Origin: Bacilli bacterium
Lineage (GTDB): Bacteria > Bacillota_I > Bacilli_A > RFN20 > CAG-826
Direction of reading: 5' to 3'
Assembly: GCA_017617775.1 (NCBI GenBank)
Contig: JAFZVO010000053.1
Coordinates: 1-9,019 of the forward strand
DNA: 9,019 nt
Of this stretch, positions 1 through 6,340 are shown one piece after another. Position numbers and translations under genes: made by a program. Numbering within the stretch: the stretch's first letter is position 1; the number at the start of each line of letters is the position of its first letter. Under the pieces are notes generated by a model. It was not told the origin of the DNA. It saw nothing but the letters and a program-made list of their open reading frames with translations, and searched no databases.

Positions 1-79
1 TTGGATCCTTGCTTCGTAAAGCGGACAAATGGGCTAAACCCATGAAATATTCGTCCCAAGAAATGTTTGATGAATTCAT
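1..79 (-). CDS. comEB: Deoxycytidylate (dCMP) deaminase, N-terminal fragment (runs off the window)
   Basis: Read on the minus strand, an ATG at 79-77 opens a frame that stays open to the window edge, giving 26 residues. The stretch ISWDEYFMGLAHLSALRSKD closely matches, from memory, the start of bacterial dCMP deaminases, whose N-terminus reads roughly (I/M)SWDEYFM.(I/L)A..(S/A)..RSKDP before the zinc-binding core. These enzymes deaminate dCMP to dUMP for thymidylate synthesis. The HAE and PCxxC zinc motifs would lie outside the window, so the catalytic part is not seen. A ribosome binding site GAGGTG (plus-strand 86-91) sits 6 nt before the ATG and supports this start. The gene is divergent from glgC. 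The assignment rests on a short fragment; the symbol follows the B. subtilis name. Confidence 0.72.
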   Translation of the reverse strand, partial: MNSSNISWDEYFMGLAHLSALRSKDP

Positions 80-96
80 ATTCGTCACCTCTTCTA

Positions 97-123
97 TTTA
101 TAATATATAAAAGAATGTCGCAA
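97..123 (-). promoter_or_regulatory. Possible promoter for the dCMP deaminase gene
   Basis: On the minus strand, TTGCGA (plus 118-123) is followed after a short 15-nt spacer by TATAAA (plus 97-102). The leader to the deaminase start would be very short. The region is rich in A and T, so chance matches are likely and this is a weak call. The same -35 hexamer overlaps the -35 position proposed for glgC on the other strand. Confidence 0.2.
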
Positions 124-146
124 TAAAAGAAATTATCATATATAAT
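118..146 (+). promoter_or_regulatory. Possible sigma-A type promoter of the glgCDA operon
   Basis: A perfect TATAAT lies at 141-146. The hexamer 17 nt upstream (118-123, TCGCAA) is a poor -35 match, agreeing with TTGACA at 3 of 6 positions. Transcription would start near 153 and give a leader of about 45 nt that carries the 159-175 inverted repeat and the glgC ribosome binding site. A second TATAAT at 99-104 has a TTCATA 18 nt upstream and is an alternative. Confidence 0.35.
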
Positions 147-158
147 TTAATTAACATA

Positions 159-175
159 GGTACATAGAAAGTACC
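159..175 (+). repeat. Small inverted repeat in the glgC leader
   Basis: GGTAC at 159-163 and GTACC at 171-175 can pair as a 5-bp stem around a 7-nt loop. It ends 4 nt before the AGGAGG site of glgC. It could be a weak leader hairpin or half of a protein-binding site. There is no run of T after it, so it is not a terminator. Its function is unknown. Confidence 0.3.
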
Positions 176-179
176 ATTT

Positions 180-185
180 AGGAGG
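180..185 (+). promoter_or_regulatory. Ribosome binding site of glgC
   Basis: A perfect AGGAGG lies 12 nt before the glgC ATG at 198. The spacing is somewhat long for a Gram-positive site, but no other start codon sits closer in frame. The encoded N-terminus (MENKVVAMILAGG) fits the family. Confidence 0.75.
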
Positions 186-197
186 AATCTTTACACT

Positions 198-1313
198 ATG
201 GAGAACAAAGTAGTAGCAATGATTCTTGCCGGGGGAAAGGGAACTAGACTACAGAACTTGACGAAGAAGAACGCCAAGCCTGCGGTTTCTTTTGCTGCAA
301 AATATCGCATCATTGACTTCCCGATCTCCAACTGCGCGAATAGTGATATCAACACAATCGGCATTTTGACTCAATATGAATCAACTTTCCTTGACAGCTA
401 TATCGGCAACGGCGAGAAATGGGGATTAAACGGCGTCCGCTGTTTAATGAGTTCTTTGGCCCCAAGACAAACCGAAGAAGGCGCGGCGTGGTACAGTGGT
501 ACTGCGGATGCAATTGCCCAAAACATCTATTGGCTAGACCAACAGAAACCTGATTATGTCGTCATCCTTTCTGGTGACCATATCTATCGCACGACATATA
601 ACGATATGATTGCATTGCACATCAATAACAAAGCGGATTGTACAATTTCTGTCATCAATGTCGACAAGAAAGAAGCATCCCGTTTCGGTATTATGACCAC
701 AGATGCGAAAGGCAATATTATCAAATTTGAAGAGAAACCAAAGTACCCAACTAGCACTTTAGCGAGTATGGGTGTCTATTGTTTCACATGGACAACATTA
801 AGAGAATATCTCATCAAAGATATGAAGAATCCAGAGTCATCTCATGACTTCGGTAACGATATCATCCCGCAGATGCTCAAGAATAAGAAAAAACTAATGG
901 CCTATCAATTCCAAGGATATTGGAGAGATGTCGGGACATTAGCTTCTCTCCATGCGGCGAATATGGACGTGGCGTTAAATAGAGAGAATATCAATCTTTT
1001 CAACAACGATCTTCGTACCCGTATCTATACCAAAGATACTAACTCCATGCCTCAATATGTCGGTAGCAGCGCGTTGATTACAAACTCCGTGGTCAACCAA
1101 GGCGCGATTGTCCTCGGCGATTGCGATGCATGTGTCATCTCTAACGAAGTGATGATTGAAAAAGGCGCGAAAATTGATCACTCAGTGATTATGGAAGGCG
1201 CGATTATTAAGAAAGGCGCGGTTGTGCATAACGCGATCATTGGCCCAGGTGCGGTGATTGAAGAAAAAGAAAAAGTTAATACTGATAGCAACGCGATTAT
1301 TTTGGTGAGCTGA
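198..1313 (+). CDS. glgC: Glucose-1-phosphate adenylyltransferase (ADP-glucose pyrophosphorylase catalytic subunit)
   Basis: Makes ADP-glucose and pyrophosphate from ATP and glucose-1-phosphate, the committed step of bacterial glycogen synthesis in the cytoplasm. The 371 residues show the nucleotidyltransferase fold followed by a left-handed beta-helix. The ATP-binding loop is AGGKGTRL (11-18), then KPA (27-29), the catalytic-aspartate motif SGDHIY (125-130, Asp127), the sugar-phosphate site FEEKP (177-181, Lys180), SMGVY (190-194), HDFGNDIIP (216-224) and YWRDVGT (241-247). Hexapeptide-type repeats fill about 285-355 (GAIVLGD, GAKIDHS, GAVVHNA). All expected catalytic residues are present. 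One departure is FAAKYRIIDF at 32-41, where the family usually has FGGK(Y/F)RIIDF. The gene starts the operon after a perfect AGGAGG and ends in TGA 1 nt before glgD. Alanine is coded mainly by GCG (19 of 32 by hand count). Confidence 0.96.
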   Translation: MENKVVAMILAGGKGTRLQNLTKKNAKPAVSFAAKYRIIDFPISNCANSDINTIGILTQYESTFLDSYIGNGEKWGLNGVRCLMSSLAPRQTEEGAAWYSGTADAIAQNIYWLDQQKPDYVVILSGDHIYRTTYNDMIALHINNKADCTISVINVDKKEASRFGIMTTDAKGNIIKFEEKPKYPTSTLASMGVYCFTWTTLREYLIKDMKNPESSHDFGNDIIPQMLKNKKKLMAYQFQGYWRDVGTLASLHAANMDVALNRENINLFNNDLRTRIYTKDTNSMPQYVGSSALITNSVVNQGAIVLGDCDACVISNEVMIEKGAKIDHSVIMEGAIIKKGAVVHNAIIGPGAVIEEKEKVNTDSNAIILVS

Positions 1314-1314
1314 T

Positions 1315-2430
1315 ATGAAAAGAGCAATTGGATTTTTAAATTTACATGCAAACCCATCATTAGGCAAACTCACTGAAGGCAGAACTTTTGGTTCTGTGAC
1401 TTTCCTCGGCCGTTACGCCTTAATGGATTTCGTCTTATCAAACTTCTCCAACTCCGATATCAATAAAACTGAGATCTTGGTGGAGAGATTCTATGACTCC
1501 GTCCGTAGCCATATTTCCAATGGCAATGTTTGGGTCAGCAACACAAAGACTGGTTTTATTAGACCAGTATTAAATGAAAAACATGTGAACGATCAACAGA
1601 ATACTGATATTTCTAACATCATGGAAAATATCCCGATGAGCGCGATCACTGAAGACTATGTCGTCGTCGCCTCTCCACAATTCTTGATGTCTATTGACTA
1701 CCGTGAAGTTTTAAGACAACACGGCGACAATGCCGCGGGTATCACAGTCATTTATACCAAGACCAAAGATCGTGAACGTTTCCAGGGTTGTGATAGCATC
1801 GTCGTTGATAAAGATGGCTATGTCCGTCGTTTCAACAAGACGAATAATGAAGGTGAAGAAGAAGTCAACATTCCTCTTGAATCCTATGTTTTCTCAAAAG
1901 ATGTCTTCATCGGATTATTACAATTCTCAAGAGAAATATCTAATACCAAAACAACGATTAGAAAGATGGTGGAGCTATACGCTAACAACCACATGACAGC
2001 CGTTAAAGGCTATGAATTCAAAGGCATGGTTGTCCCGATTCTCTCCCTCAATCAATATGTTGAAGAATCATTTAAATTACTACAGAACAAGAATCGTAAA
2101 CAACTCTTTGATCCCGAGTGGCCAATTTATACTACAACGCATAATACAGTTCCTGCGCGTTATGGCGATAATGCCGTTGTCAATAACTGCTTCGTCGCAA
2201 ATGGTTCATATATTAAAGGAACAGCGAAGAACTGCATCATTTCCCGTGATGTTGTCATCGATGAAGGCGCGGTTGTTGAAGATTGTATTCTTTTCACCAA
2301 CACATATATCGGCCAAAGAGTGACTTTAAAACATGCGGTCACCGATAAGAATGTCGTCATTAATGATGTGAAGAAACTCTCTGGTGACGAAACCGATTAT
2401 CTACTCATTGCTAAGGGAGCGAAGATCTAA
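1315..2430 (+). CDS. glgD: GlgD, non-catalytic regulatory paralogue of ADP-glucose pyrophosphorylase
   Basis: GlgD proteins of Bacillota pair with GlgC in a mixed tetramer and modulate its activity; that role is family knowledge. The sequence shows why it should not be catalytic by itself. Where GlgC has AGGKGTRL, this protein has NLHANPSLGKLTEGRTFGS (9-27), and the SGDH aspartate motif is replaced by VVASPQFLMS (117-126). The rest of the fold is kept: FLGRYALMDFVLSNFSNSDI (30-49) aligns with the GlgC RIIDFPISN region, and a C-terminal beta-helix runs at about 285-350 (GTAKNCIISRDVVIDEGAVV). It has the same length as GlgC, 371 residues. The start is set by GGTGAG at 1304-1309, inside the end of glgC, and the stop overlaps glgA as TAATG. 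Spacing of 1 nt on one side and overlap on the other point to coupled translation and fixed stoichiometry. Confidence 0.93.
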   Translation: MKRAIGFLNLHANPSLGKLTEGRTFGSVTFLGRYALMDFVLSNFSNSDINKTEILVERFYDSVRSHISNGNVWVSNTKTGFIRPVLNEKHVNDQQNTDISNIMENIPMSAITEDYVVVASPQFLMSIDYREVLRQHGDNAAGITVIYTKTKDRERFQGCDSIVVDKDGYVRRFNKTNNEGEEEVNIPLESYVFSKDVFIGLLQFSREISNTKTTIRKMVELYANNHMTAVKGYEFKGMVVPILSLNQYVEESFKLLQNKNRKQLFDPEWPIYTTTHNTVPARYGDNAVVNNCFVANGSYIKGTAKNCIISRDVVIDEGAVVEDCILFTNTYIGQRVTLKHAVTDKNVVINDVKKLSGDETDYLLIAKGAKI

Positions 2431-3857
2431 TGAAGATCACATTTATTGCTTCTGAAGCAAATCCTTTCATCAAAACAGGTGGTCTTGCTGATGTCGTCTA
2501 TTCATTAGCGGAGCAATATGTTTTAGACAAACATGAAGTCAACATTCTCGTTCCATTTTATTCCAAGATTAAGAGAAACATTTTCATCAATGTTGATTAT
2601 CTCGGTTCCTTTAGAATGATGCTCAGTTGGAAAGAGGTTGAAGTCAAGCTATGTCGCGGAAAATATCACGGAATTACATATTATTTCGTCGAAAATGACA
2701 TTTATTTTGACCGTGGGCAAATATATGGTGAAGGTGACGATGGCGAGAGATTTGCCTTCTTCACAATGGCCTGTATTGAAATTTTAAAGAGATTCAGCAT
2801 CAAATCCGACATCATCCATCTCCATGACTGGCAAGTGGGTATGTTCCCATGTGTTGTCAAAGAGAATAACGACCCATATTTCGCGAAGAGTAAATTCGTC
2901 TATACCATCCACAACCCTGCTTTCCAAGGTATCTACGGATCAGAGTTTATCCTCTCCTATTATGGAGTTCCACGCGAATGCTTTGAAAACGGTAATATCG
3001 AGATGTTCGGTCAATGTTCTACATTAAAAGCTGGCATTGTCTATAGCGATAAGATTACAACTGTTTCTCCAACTCATCGTGAAGAATTATTAACACGAGA
3101 GGGGAGCATGAATCTCGACTTTGTTCTCTCAACACGTAAGAAGGACTTTGTCGGTATCCTCAACGGTATCGATAACCAAGAATTTTCTCCTGAGCATGAC
3201 AAGGTTTTAGCCGCAACCTACAACAAGAACAATTTCTATAGTAAGAAACTTCTCAATAAAGAGGCCTTATTAAAGAGATTTGGCTTACAGAACTTGGGTT
3301 TACCAGTCTTTGGTTTAGTCTCGCGTTTGACTTGGCAAAAAGGGATGGATCTCATCTATCCATTAGTGAGAACATTAGCGCCTCGTGGCTGTGTATTTGT
3401 CTTCCTCGGAAGCGGTGAATATGGCCATGAACAAGGCCTTGAACAACTCCATCGCGAGTTCCCTGACAAGGTCGGTATCTATATTGGATATAACGATGAA
3501 ATTGCTCACCTCATCTATGGAGGCGCGGATTTCTTCCTCATGCCATCCTTATTTGAACCATGCGGTCTCAGTCAGATGATCTCAGAAGCCTATGGGACAC
3601 TTCCAATCGTCCGTCAGACGGGTGGTCTTAAAGACTCCGTCATTTGTTATGACGGCAAGAATATAGACAAGGCAAACGGTTTCGGCTTTGCGGATAACAA
3701 CGCTGATGAATTCATTAGAGTCTGCAATTATGCCTTTGACAATTACTGGAATTTACCGACGCGAAAGAAACTCATCAAGAATGCAATGGAAACCGATAAT
3801 TCTTGGAAAAAGAGTGCGGAAAAATACATCGAAGTGTACGAAAGCATCAAGAAATAA
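2430..3857 (+). CDS. glgA: Glycogen synthase (ADP-glucose, GT5 family)
   Basis: Transfers glucose from ADP-glucose to the non-reducing end of alpha-1,4-glucan in the cytoplasm. Its 475 residues match the usual 475-485 for bacterial GlgA. Two Rossmann domains of the GT-B fold are visible. The N-terminal half carries KTGGLADVV (15-23, with the substrate-binding Lys15), HLHDWQVG (130-137) and YTIHN (158-162, with His161). The C-terminal half carries NGID (245-248), SRLTWQKG (298-305), MPSLFEPCGLSQ (371-382, with the conserved Glu376) and RQTGGLKDSV (395-404). No key residue is missing. The ATG overlaps the glgD stop by one base, with GGGAG at 2415-2419 as ribosome binding site. It is the last gene of the operon; a strong hairpin followed by T residues comes 45 nt later. 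No branching enzyme or phosphorylase gene is adjacent in the window. Confidence 0.96.
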   Translation: MKITFIASEANPFIKTGGLADVVYSLAEQYVLDKHEVNILVPFYSKIKRNIFINVDYLGSFRMMLSWKEVEVKLCRGKYHGITYYFVENDIYFDRGQIYGEGDDGERFAFFTMACIEILKRFSIKSDIIHLHDWQVGMFPCVVKENNDPYFAKSKFVYTIHNPAFQGIYGSEFILSYYGVPRECFENGNIEMFGQCSTLKAGIVYSDKITTVSPTHREELLTREGSMNLDFVLSTRKKDFVGILNGIDNQEFSPEHDKVLAATYNKNNFYSKKLLNKEALLKRFGLQNLGLPVFGLVSRLTWQKGMDLIYPLVRTLAPRGCVFVFLGSGEYGHEQGLEQLHREFPDKVGIYIGYNDEIAHLIYGGADFFLMPSLFEPCGLSQMISEAYGTLPIVRQTGGLKDSVICYDGKNIDKANGFGFADNNADEFIRVCNYAFDNYWNLPTRKKLIKNAMETDNSWKKSAEKYIEVYESIKK

Positions 3858-3868
3858 TCCGTTATCCA

Positions 3869-3884
3869 TTTGTATTTATACAAA
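3869..3884. repeat. 16-bp inverted repeat between glgA and leuS (candidate operator)
   Basis: TTTGTAT, a 2-nt TT spacer, then ATACAAA form a perfect 7-bp dyad. It is too short and A/T-rich to be a strong RNA hairpin by itself. Its form recalls GntR-family operators such as the TTGTATATACAA type bound by trehalose regulators, though with a longer centre. That resemblance is from memory and is not proof of binding. It lies 11 nt after the glgA stop and 60 nt before leuS. Confidence 0.35.
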
Positions 3885-3902
3885 CTAAATCTTGAAATAA
3901 TG

Positions 3903-3940
3903 CCCCCAATTAGATAAAGTATTTCTAATTGCGGGGTTTT
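3903..3940 (+). terminator. Intrinsic terminator after glgA, overlapping the leuS ribosome binding site
   Basis: CCCCCAATTAGA (3903-3914) pairs with TCTAATTGCGGGG (3924-3936) in a 12-bp stem with one bulged C at 3932 and a 9-nt loop. TTTTATTTAT follows. This is a good Rho-independent terminator shape and fits the end of the glgCDA transcript. The unusual point is that the start codon of leuS is only 8 nt after the stem, so the terminator lies directly in the leuS translation start region. It may therefore act as an attenuator or RBS-masking element for leuS as well. Confidence 0.8.
3931..3936 (+). promoter_or_regulatory. Probable ribosome binding site of leuS inside the terminator stem
   Basis: GCGGGG is the only purine-rich stretch close upstream of the leuS ATG, at 8 nt spacing. 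It is a weak match to AGGAGG and would pair with anti-SD through G-C and G-U pairs. It is also the 3' arm of the 3903-3936 stem, so it would be hidden whenever that hairpin forms. Confidence 0.45.
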
Positions 3941-3944
3941 ATTT

Positions 3945-6338
3945 ATGGGATACGATTTTACTAACGTTGAAAAGAAATGGCAAAAATACTGGAAAGAACA
4001 TGAGACATTCAAAACTGATGTCTATGATTTTTCCAAACCGAAATTTTACGCCCTCGACATGTTCCCATACCCAAGCGGAGTTGGTCTTCACGTCGGCCAT
4101 CCAGAAGGATATACAGCAACAGATATCGTCTCTCGTATGAAGAGAATGCAGGGGTATAATGTCCTTCACCCAATGGGATACGACTCTTTCGGTCTCCCTG
4201 CTGAACAATACGCGATTCAAACTGGCAACAATCCAGCGATATTCACCAAAGAAAATATTAAATATTTCCAGAGTCAACTCGATGAACTCGGTTTTGATTA
4301 TGACTGGGACAAGGTGGTTTATACGAGCGACCCAGATTTCTATAAATGGACCCAGTGGATCTTTAAGAATCTCTATTTAGATGGCTACGCTAAATACATT
4401 GAGATGCCGGTTAACTGGTGTGAAGAACTCGGTACAGTCTTATCTAATGACGAAGTCATTGATGGGAAGAGTGAAAGAGGTGGATACCCAGTCGTGAGAA
4501 AATACCTAAAACAATGGGTTATCGACCAAGTCCAATTCGCCGAAGAGCTCCTCTCTGGCTTAGATAAGATTGATTGGCCAGAATCTACTAAAGAGATTCA
4601 GAGAAACTGGATCGGCAAGAGCATCGGCGCTTCTGTTGATTTTAAAATCAAAGGTACGGATAAAACATTTACAGTCTTCACGACGAGATGCGATACGCTT
4701 TTTGGAGCGACATACTGCGTCCTTTCTCCAGAGCATGAACTCGTCAAACAAATCACGAGCAAAGAGCAGCTCGATGAAGTGAATAAATATGTGGAAGCGG
4801 CTTCTCGTAAGAGCGAACTCGAGCGAACAGCGAATAAAGAGAAAACAGGTGTTTTTACAGGCGCATACGCGATTAACCCAGTGAACGACAAAGAAATTCC
4901 AATCTATATCAGCGATTATGTGCTCTCGAGCTATGGTACAGGCGCGATTATGGCAGTTCCTGCTCATGATAGTAGAGACTATGCCTTCGCGAAGAAATTT
5001 GGTTTAGATATCATCCAAGTCTTAGAAGGTGGAGATATCACTATAGAAGCTTATGAAGGAGATGGTAAACACATCAATTCTGGCTTCCTAAATGGCTTAG
5101 GTAAACAAGAAGCGATTAATAAGATGATTGCTTTCCTTAAAGAAAAAGGTATTGGAGAACAGAAGATCAATTACAAGTTTAGAGAATGGATCTTCGCGAG
5201 ACAGAGATATTGGGGTGAACCTGTTCCAGTCGTCCATATGGACGATGGTTCTATCCATGTCCTTGATGACAACGAACTTCCTCTCGTCTTACCAGTTCTT
5301 GATGATTACAGTTCCAAAAACGGCAAAGCTCCTTTGGAGAACGCTGAAGAGTGGAAACAATATACATATAATGGCGTGCACGGCGTAAGAGAAACATCAA
5401 CAATGCCAGGTAGTGCGGGTAGTTCATGGTATTTCCTCCGTTATGTCGACCCACATAATAACGATGTCTTCTGCGACAAGAAATTAGCGGATCACTGGCT
5501 ACCAGTCGATTTATATATCGGTGGACCAGAACATGCGGTCGGTCATTTGATCTATTCCCGTATTTGGACTAAATATCTCTATAAAAAAGGACTTATTTCC
5601 TTTGATGAACCATTCAAGAAGTTGGTCCATCAAGGCATGATTCTCGGCGCGAATAATATCAAGATGGGCAAGAGATATCCAGAGTTCGTCGTCAATCCAA
5701 GCGATGTGGTGCGTGAGCATGGCGCGGATACATTACGTCTATACGAAATGTTTATGGGACCTCTTGAAGCGAGCAAACCTTGGTCAAATCAAGGTGTAGA
5801 GGGAGCACATCGATTCCTGGATAGGGTCTATCGTATCATCGTCGAAAGCGATGCGGTCACTGATGAACCTACTCCAGAATTAGACTTTGTCTACAATCAG
5901 ACAGTGAAAAAAGTCACTGACGATTTTGAATCGTTGAACTTTAATACAGCGATCAGTCAGATGATGGTCTTCGTCAATGAGGTTTATCGTATTAATAAAA
6001 TTAATAAGGAATACGCTGAAGGATTTGTAAAACTCATTTACCCAATCATCCCTCACCTCGGTGAAGAGATGTGGGAGAAACTTGGTCATAGCGACACAAT
6101 CACTTATGAACCATGGCCAAAATATGATGAATCTAAACTCGTCAAATCGACAGTGAAGATGGCGGTTTCCGTGAATGGTAAATTAAGAGACACCATCGAA
6201 GTCGCTTTAGATTTAGATAATGCGGAAGTAGAGAAGATTGCTCTTTCTAGCGAAGCTGTCAAACGTCATGTTGAAGGTAAAGAGATTAAGAAGATCATCG
6301 TTGTGAAAAACAAGATTGTGAATATTGTGGCAATTTAA
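3945..6338 (+). CDS. leuS: Leucyl-tRNA synthetase
   Basis: Class I synthetase that activates leucine with ATP, loads it on tRNA-Leu and hydrolyses mischarged products. Its 797 residues are typical of Bacillota LeuS. The N-terminus (VEKKWQKYW at 8-16, then [13 protein letters not shown] at 33-45) fits family starts. The HIGH-type motif is HVGH (49-52). The CP1 editing domain spans about 225-415, with TTRCDT (246-251; the usual form is TTRPDT) and [15 protein letters not shown] (331-345), so editing residues are kept. [15 protein letters not shown] (412-426) and [17 protein letters not shown] (487-503) are conserved catalytic-domain blocks. The KMSKS position reads KMGKR (573-577). The anticodon-binding and C-terminal domains follow to [11 protein letters not shown] (743-753) and beyond. 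The ATG is 87 nt after glgA with no T-box in the gap; the stop is 2 nt before coaX. Confidence 0.97.
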   Translation: MGYDFTNVEKKWQKYWKEHETFKTDVYDFSKPKFYALDMFPYPSGVGLHVGHPEGYTATDIVSRMKRMQGYNVLHPMGYDSFGLPAEQYAIQTGNNPAIFTKENIKYFQSQLDELGFDYDWDKVVYTSDPDFYKWTQWIFKNLYLDGYAKYIEMPVNWCEELGTVLSNDEVIDGKSERGGYPVVRKYLKQWVIDQVQFAEELLSGLDKIDWPESTKEIQRNWIGKSIGASVDFKIKGTDKTFTVFTTRCDTLFGATYCVLSPEHELVKQITSKEQLDEVNKYVEAASRKSELERTANKEKTGVFTGAYAINPVNDKEIPIYISDYVLSSYGTGAIMAVPAHDSRDYAFAKKFGLDIIQVLEGGDITIEAYEGDGKHINSGFLNGLGKQEAINKMIAFLKEKGIGEQKINYKFREWIFARQRYWGEPVPVVHMDDGSIHVLDDNELPLVLPVLDDYSSKNGKAPLENAEEWKQYTYNGVHGVRETSTMPGSAGSSWYFLRYVDPHNNDVFCDKKLADHWLPVDLYIGGPEHAVGHLIYSRIWTKYLYKKGLISFDEPFKKLVHQGMILGANNIKMGKRYPEFVVNPSDVVREHGADTLRLYEMFMGPLEASKPWSNQGVEGAHRFLDRVYRIIVESDAVTDEPTPELDFVYNQTVKKVTDDFESLNFNTAISQMMVFVNEVYRINKINKEYAEGFVKLIYPIIPHLGEEMWEKLGHSDTITYEPWPKYDESKLVKSTVKMAVSVNGKLRDTIEVALDLDNAEVEKIALSSEAVKRHVEGKEIKKIIVVKNKIVNIVAI

Positions 6339-6340
6339 TT

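Noticed and set aside
159..175. Riboswitch in the glgC leader
   Set aside because: The predicted leader is about 45 nt with one 5-bp stem, too small and simple for any riboswitch class I know.
1081..1300. Repeated GGCGCG(A/G) motifs near the end of glgC as a DNA repeat array
   Set aside because: They fall on the hexapeptide turns (Gly-Ala) of the beta-helix and follow from protein repeats plus GCG codon preference.
3858..3944. T-box leader for leuS
   Set aside because: The gap is only 87 nt, no T-box sequence (AGGGTGGNACCGCG-like) is present, and the hairpin has a simple terminator form.
3939..4277. 112-codon minus-strand frame over the leuS start
   Set aside because: It is a shadow of the conserved LeuS N-terminus on the opposite strand and resembles no family I know.
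4560..4967. 135-codon minus-strand frame inside leuS
   Set aside because: It lies antisense to the strongly conserved LeuS editing domain, has no ribosome binding site that I can see and no recognisable protein features.
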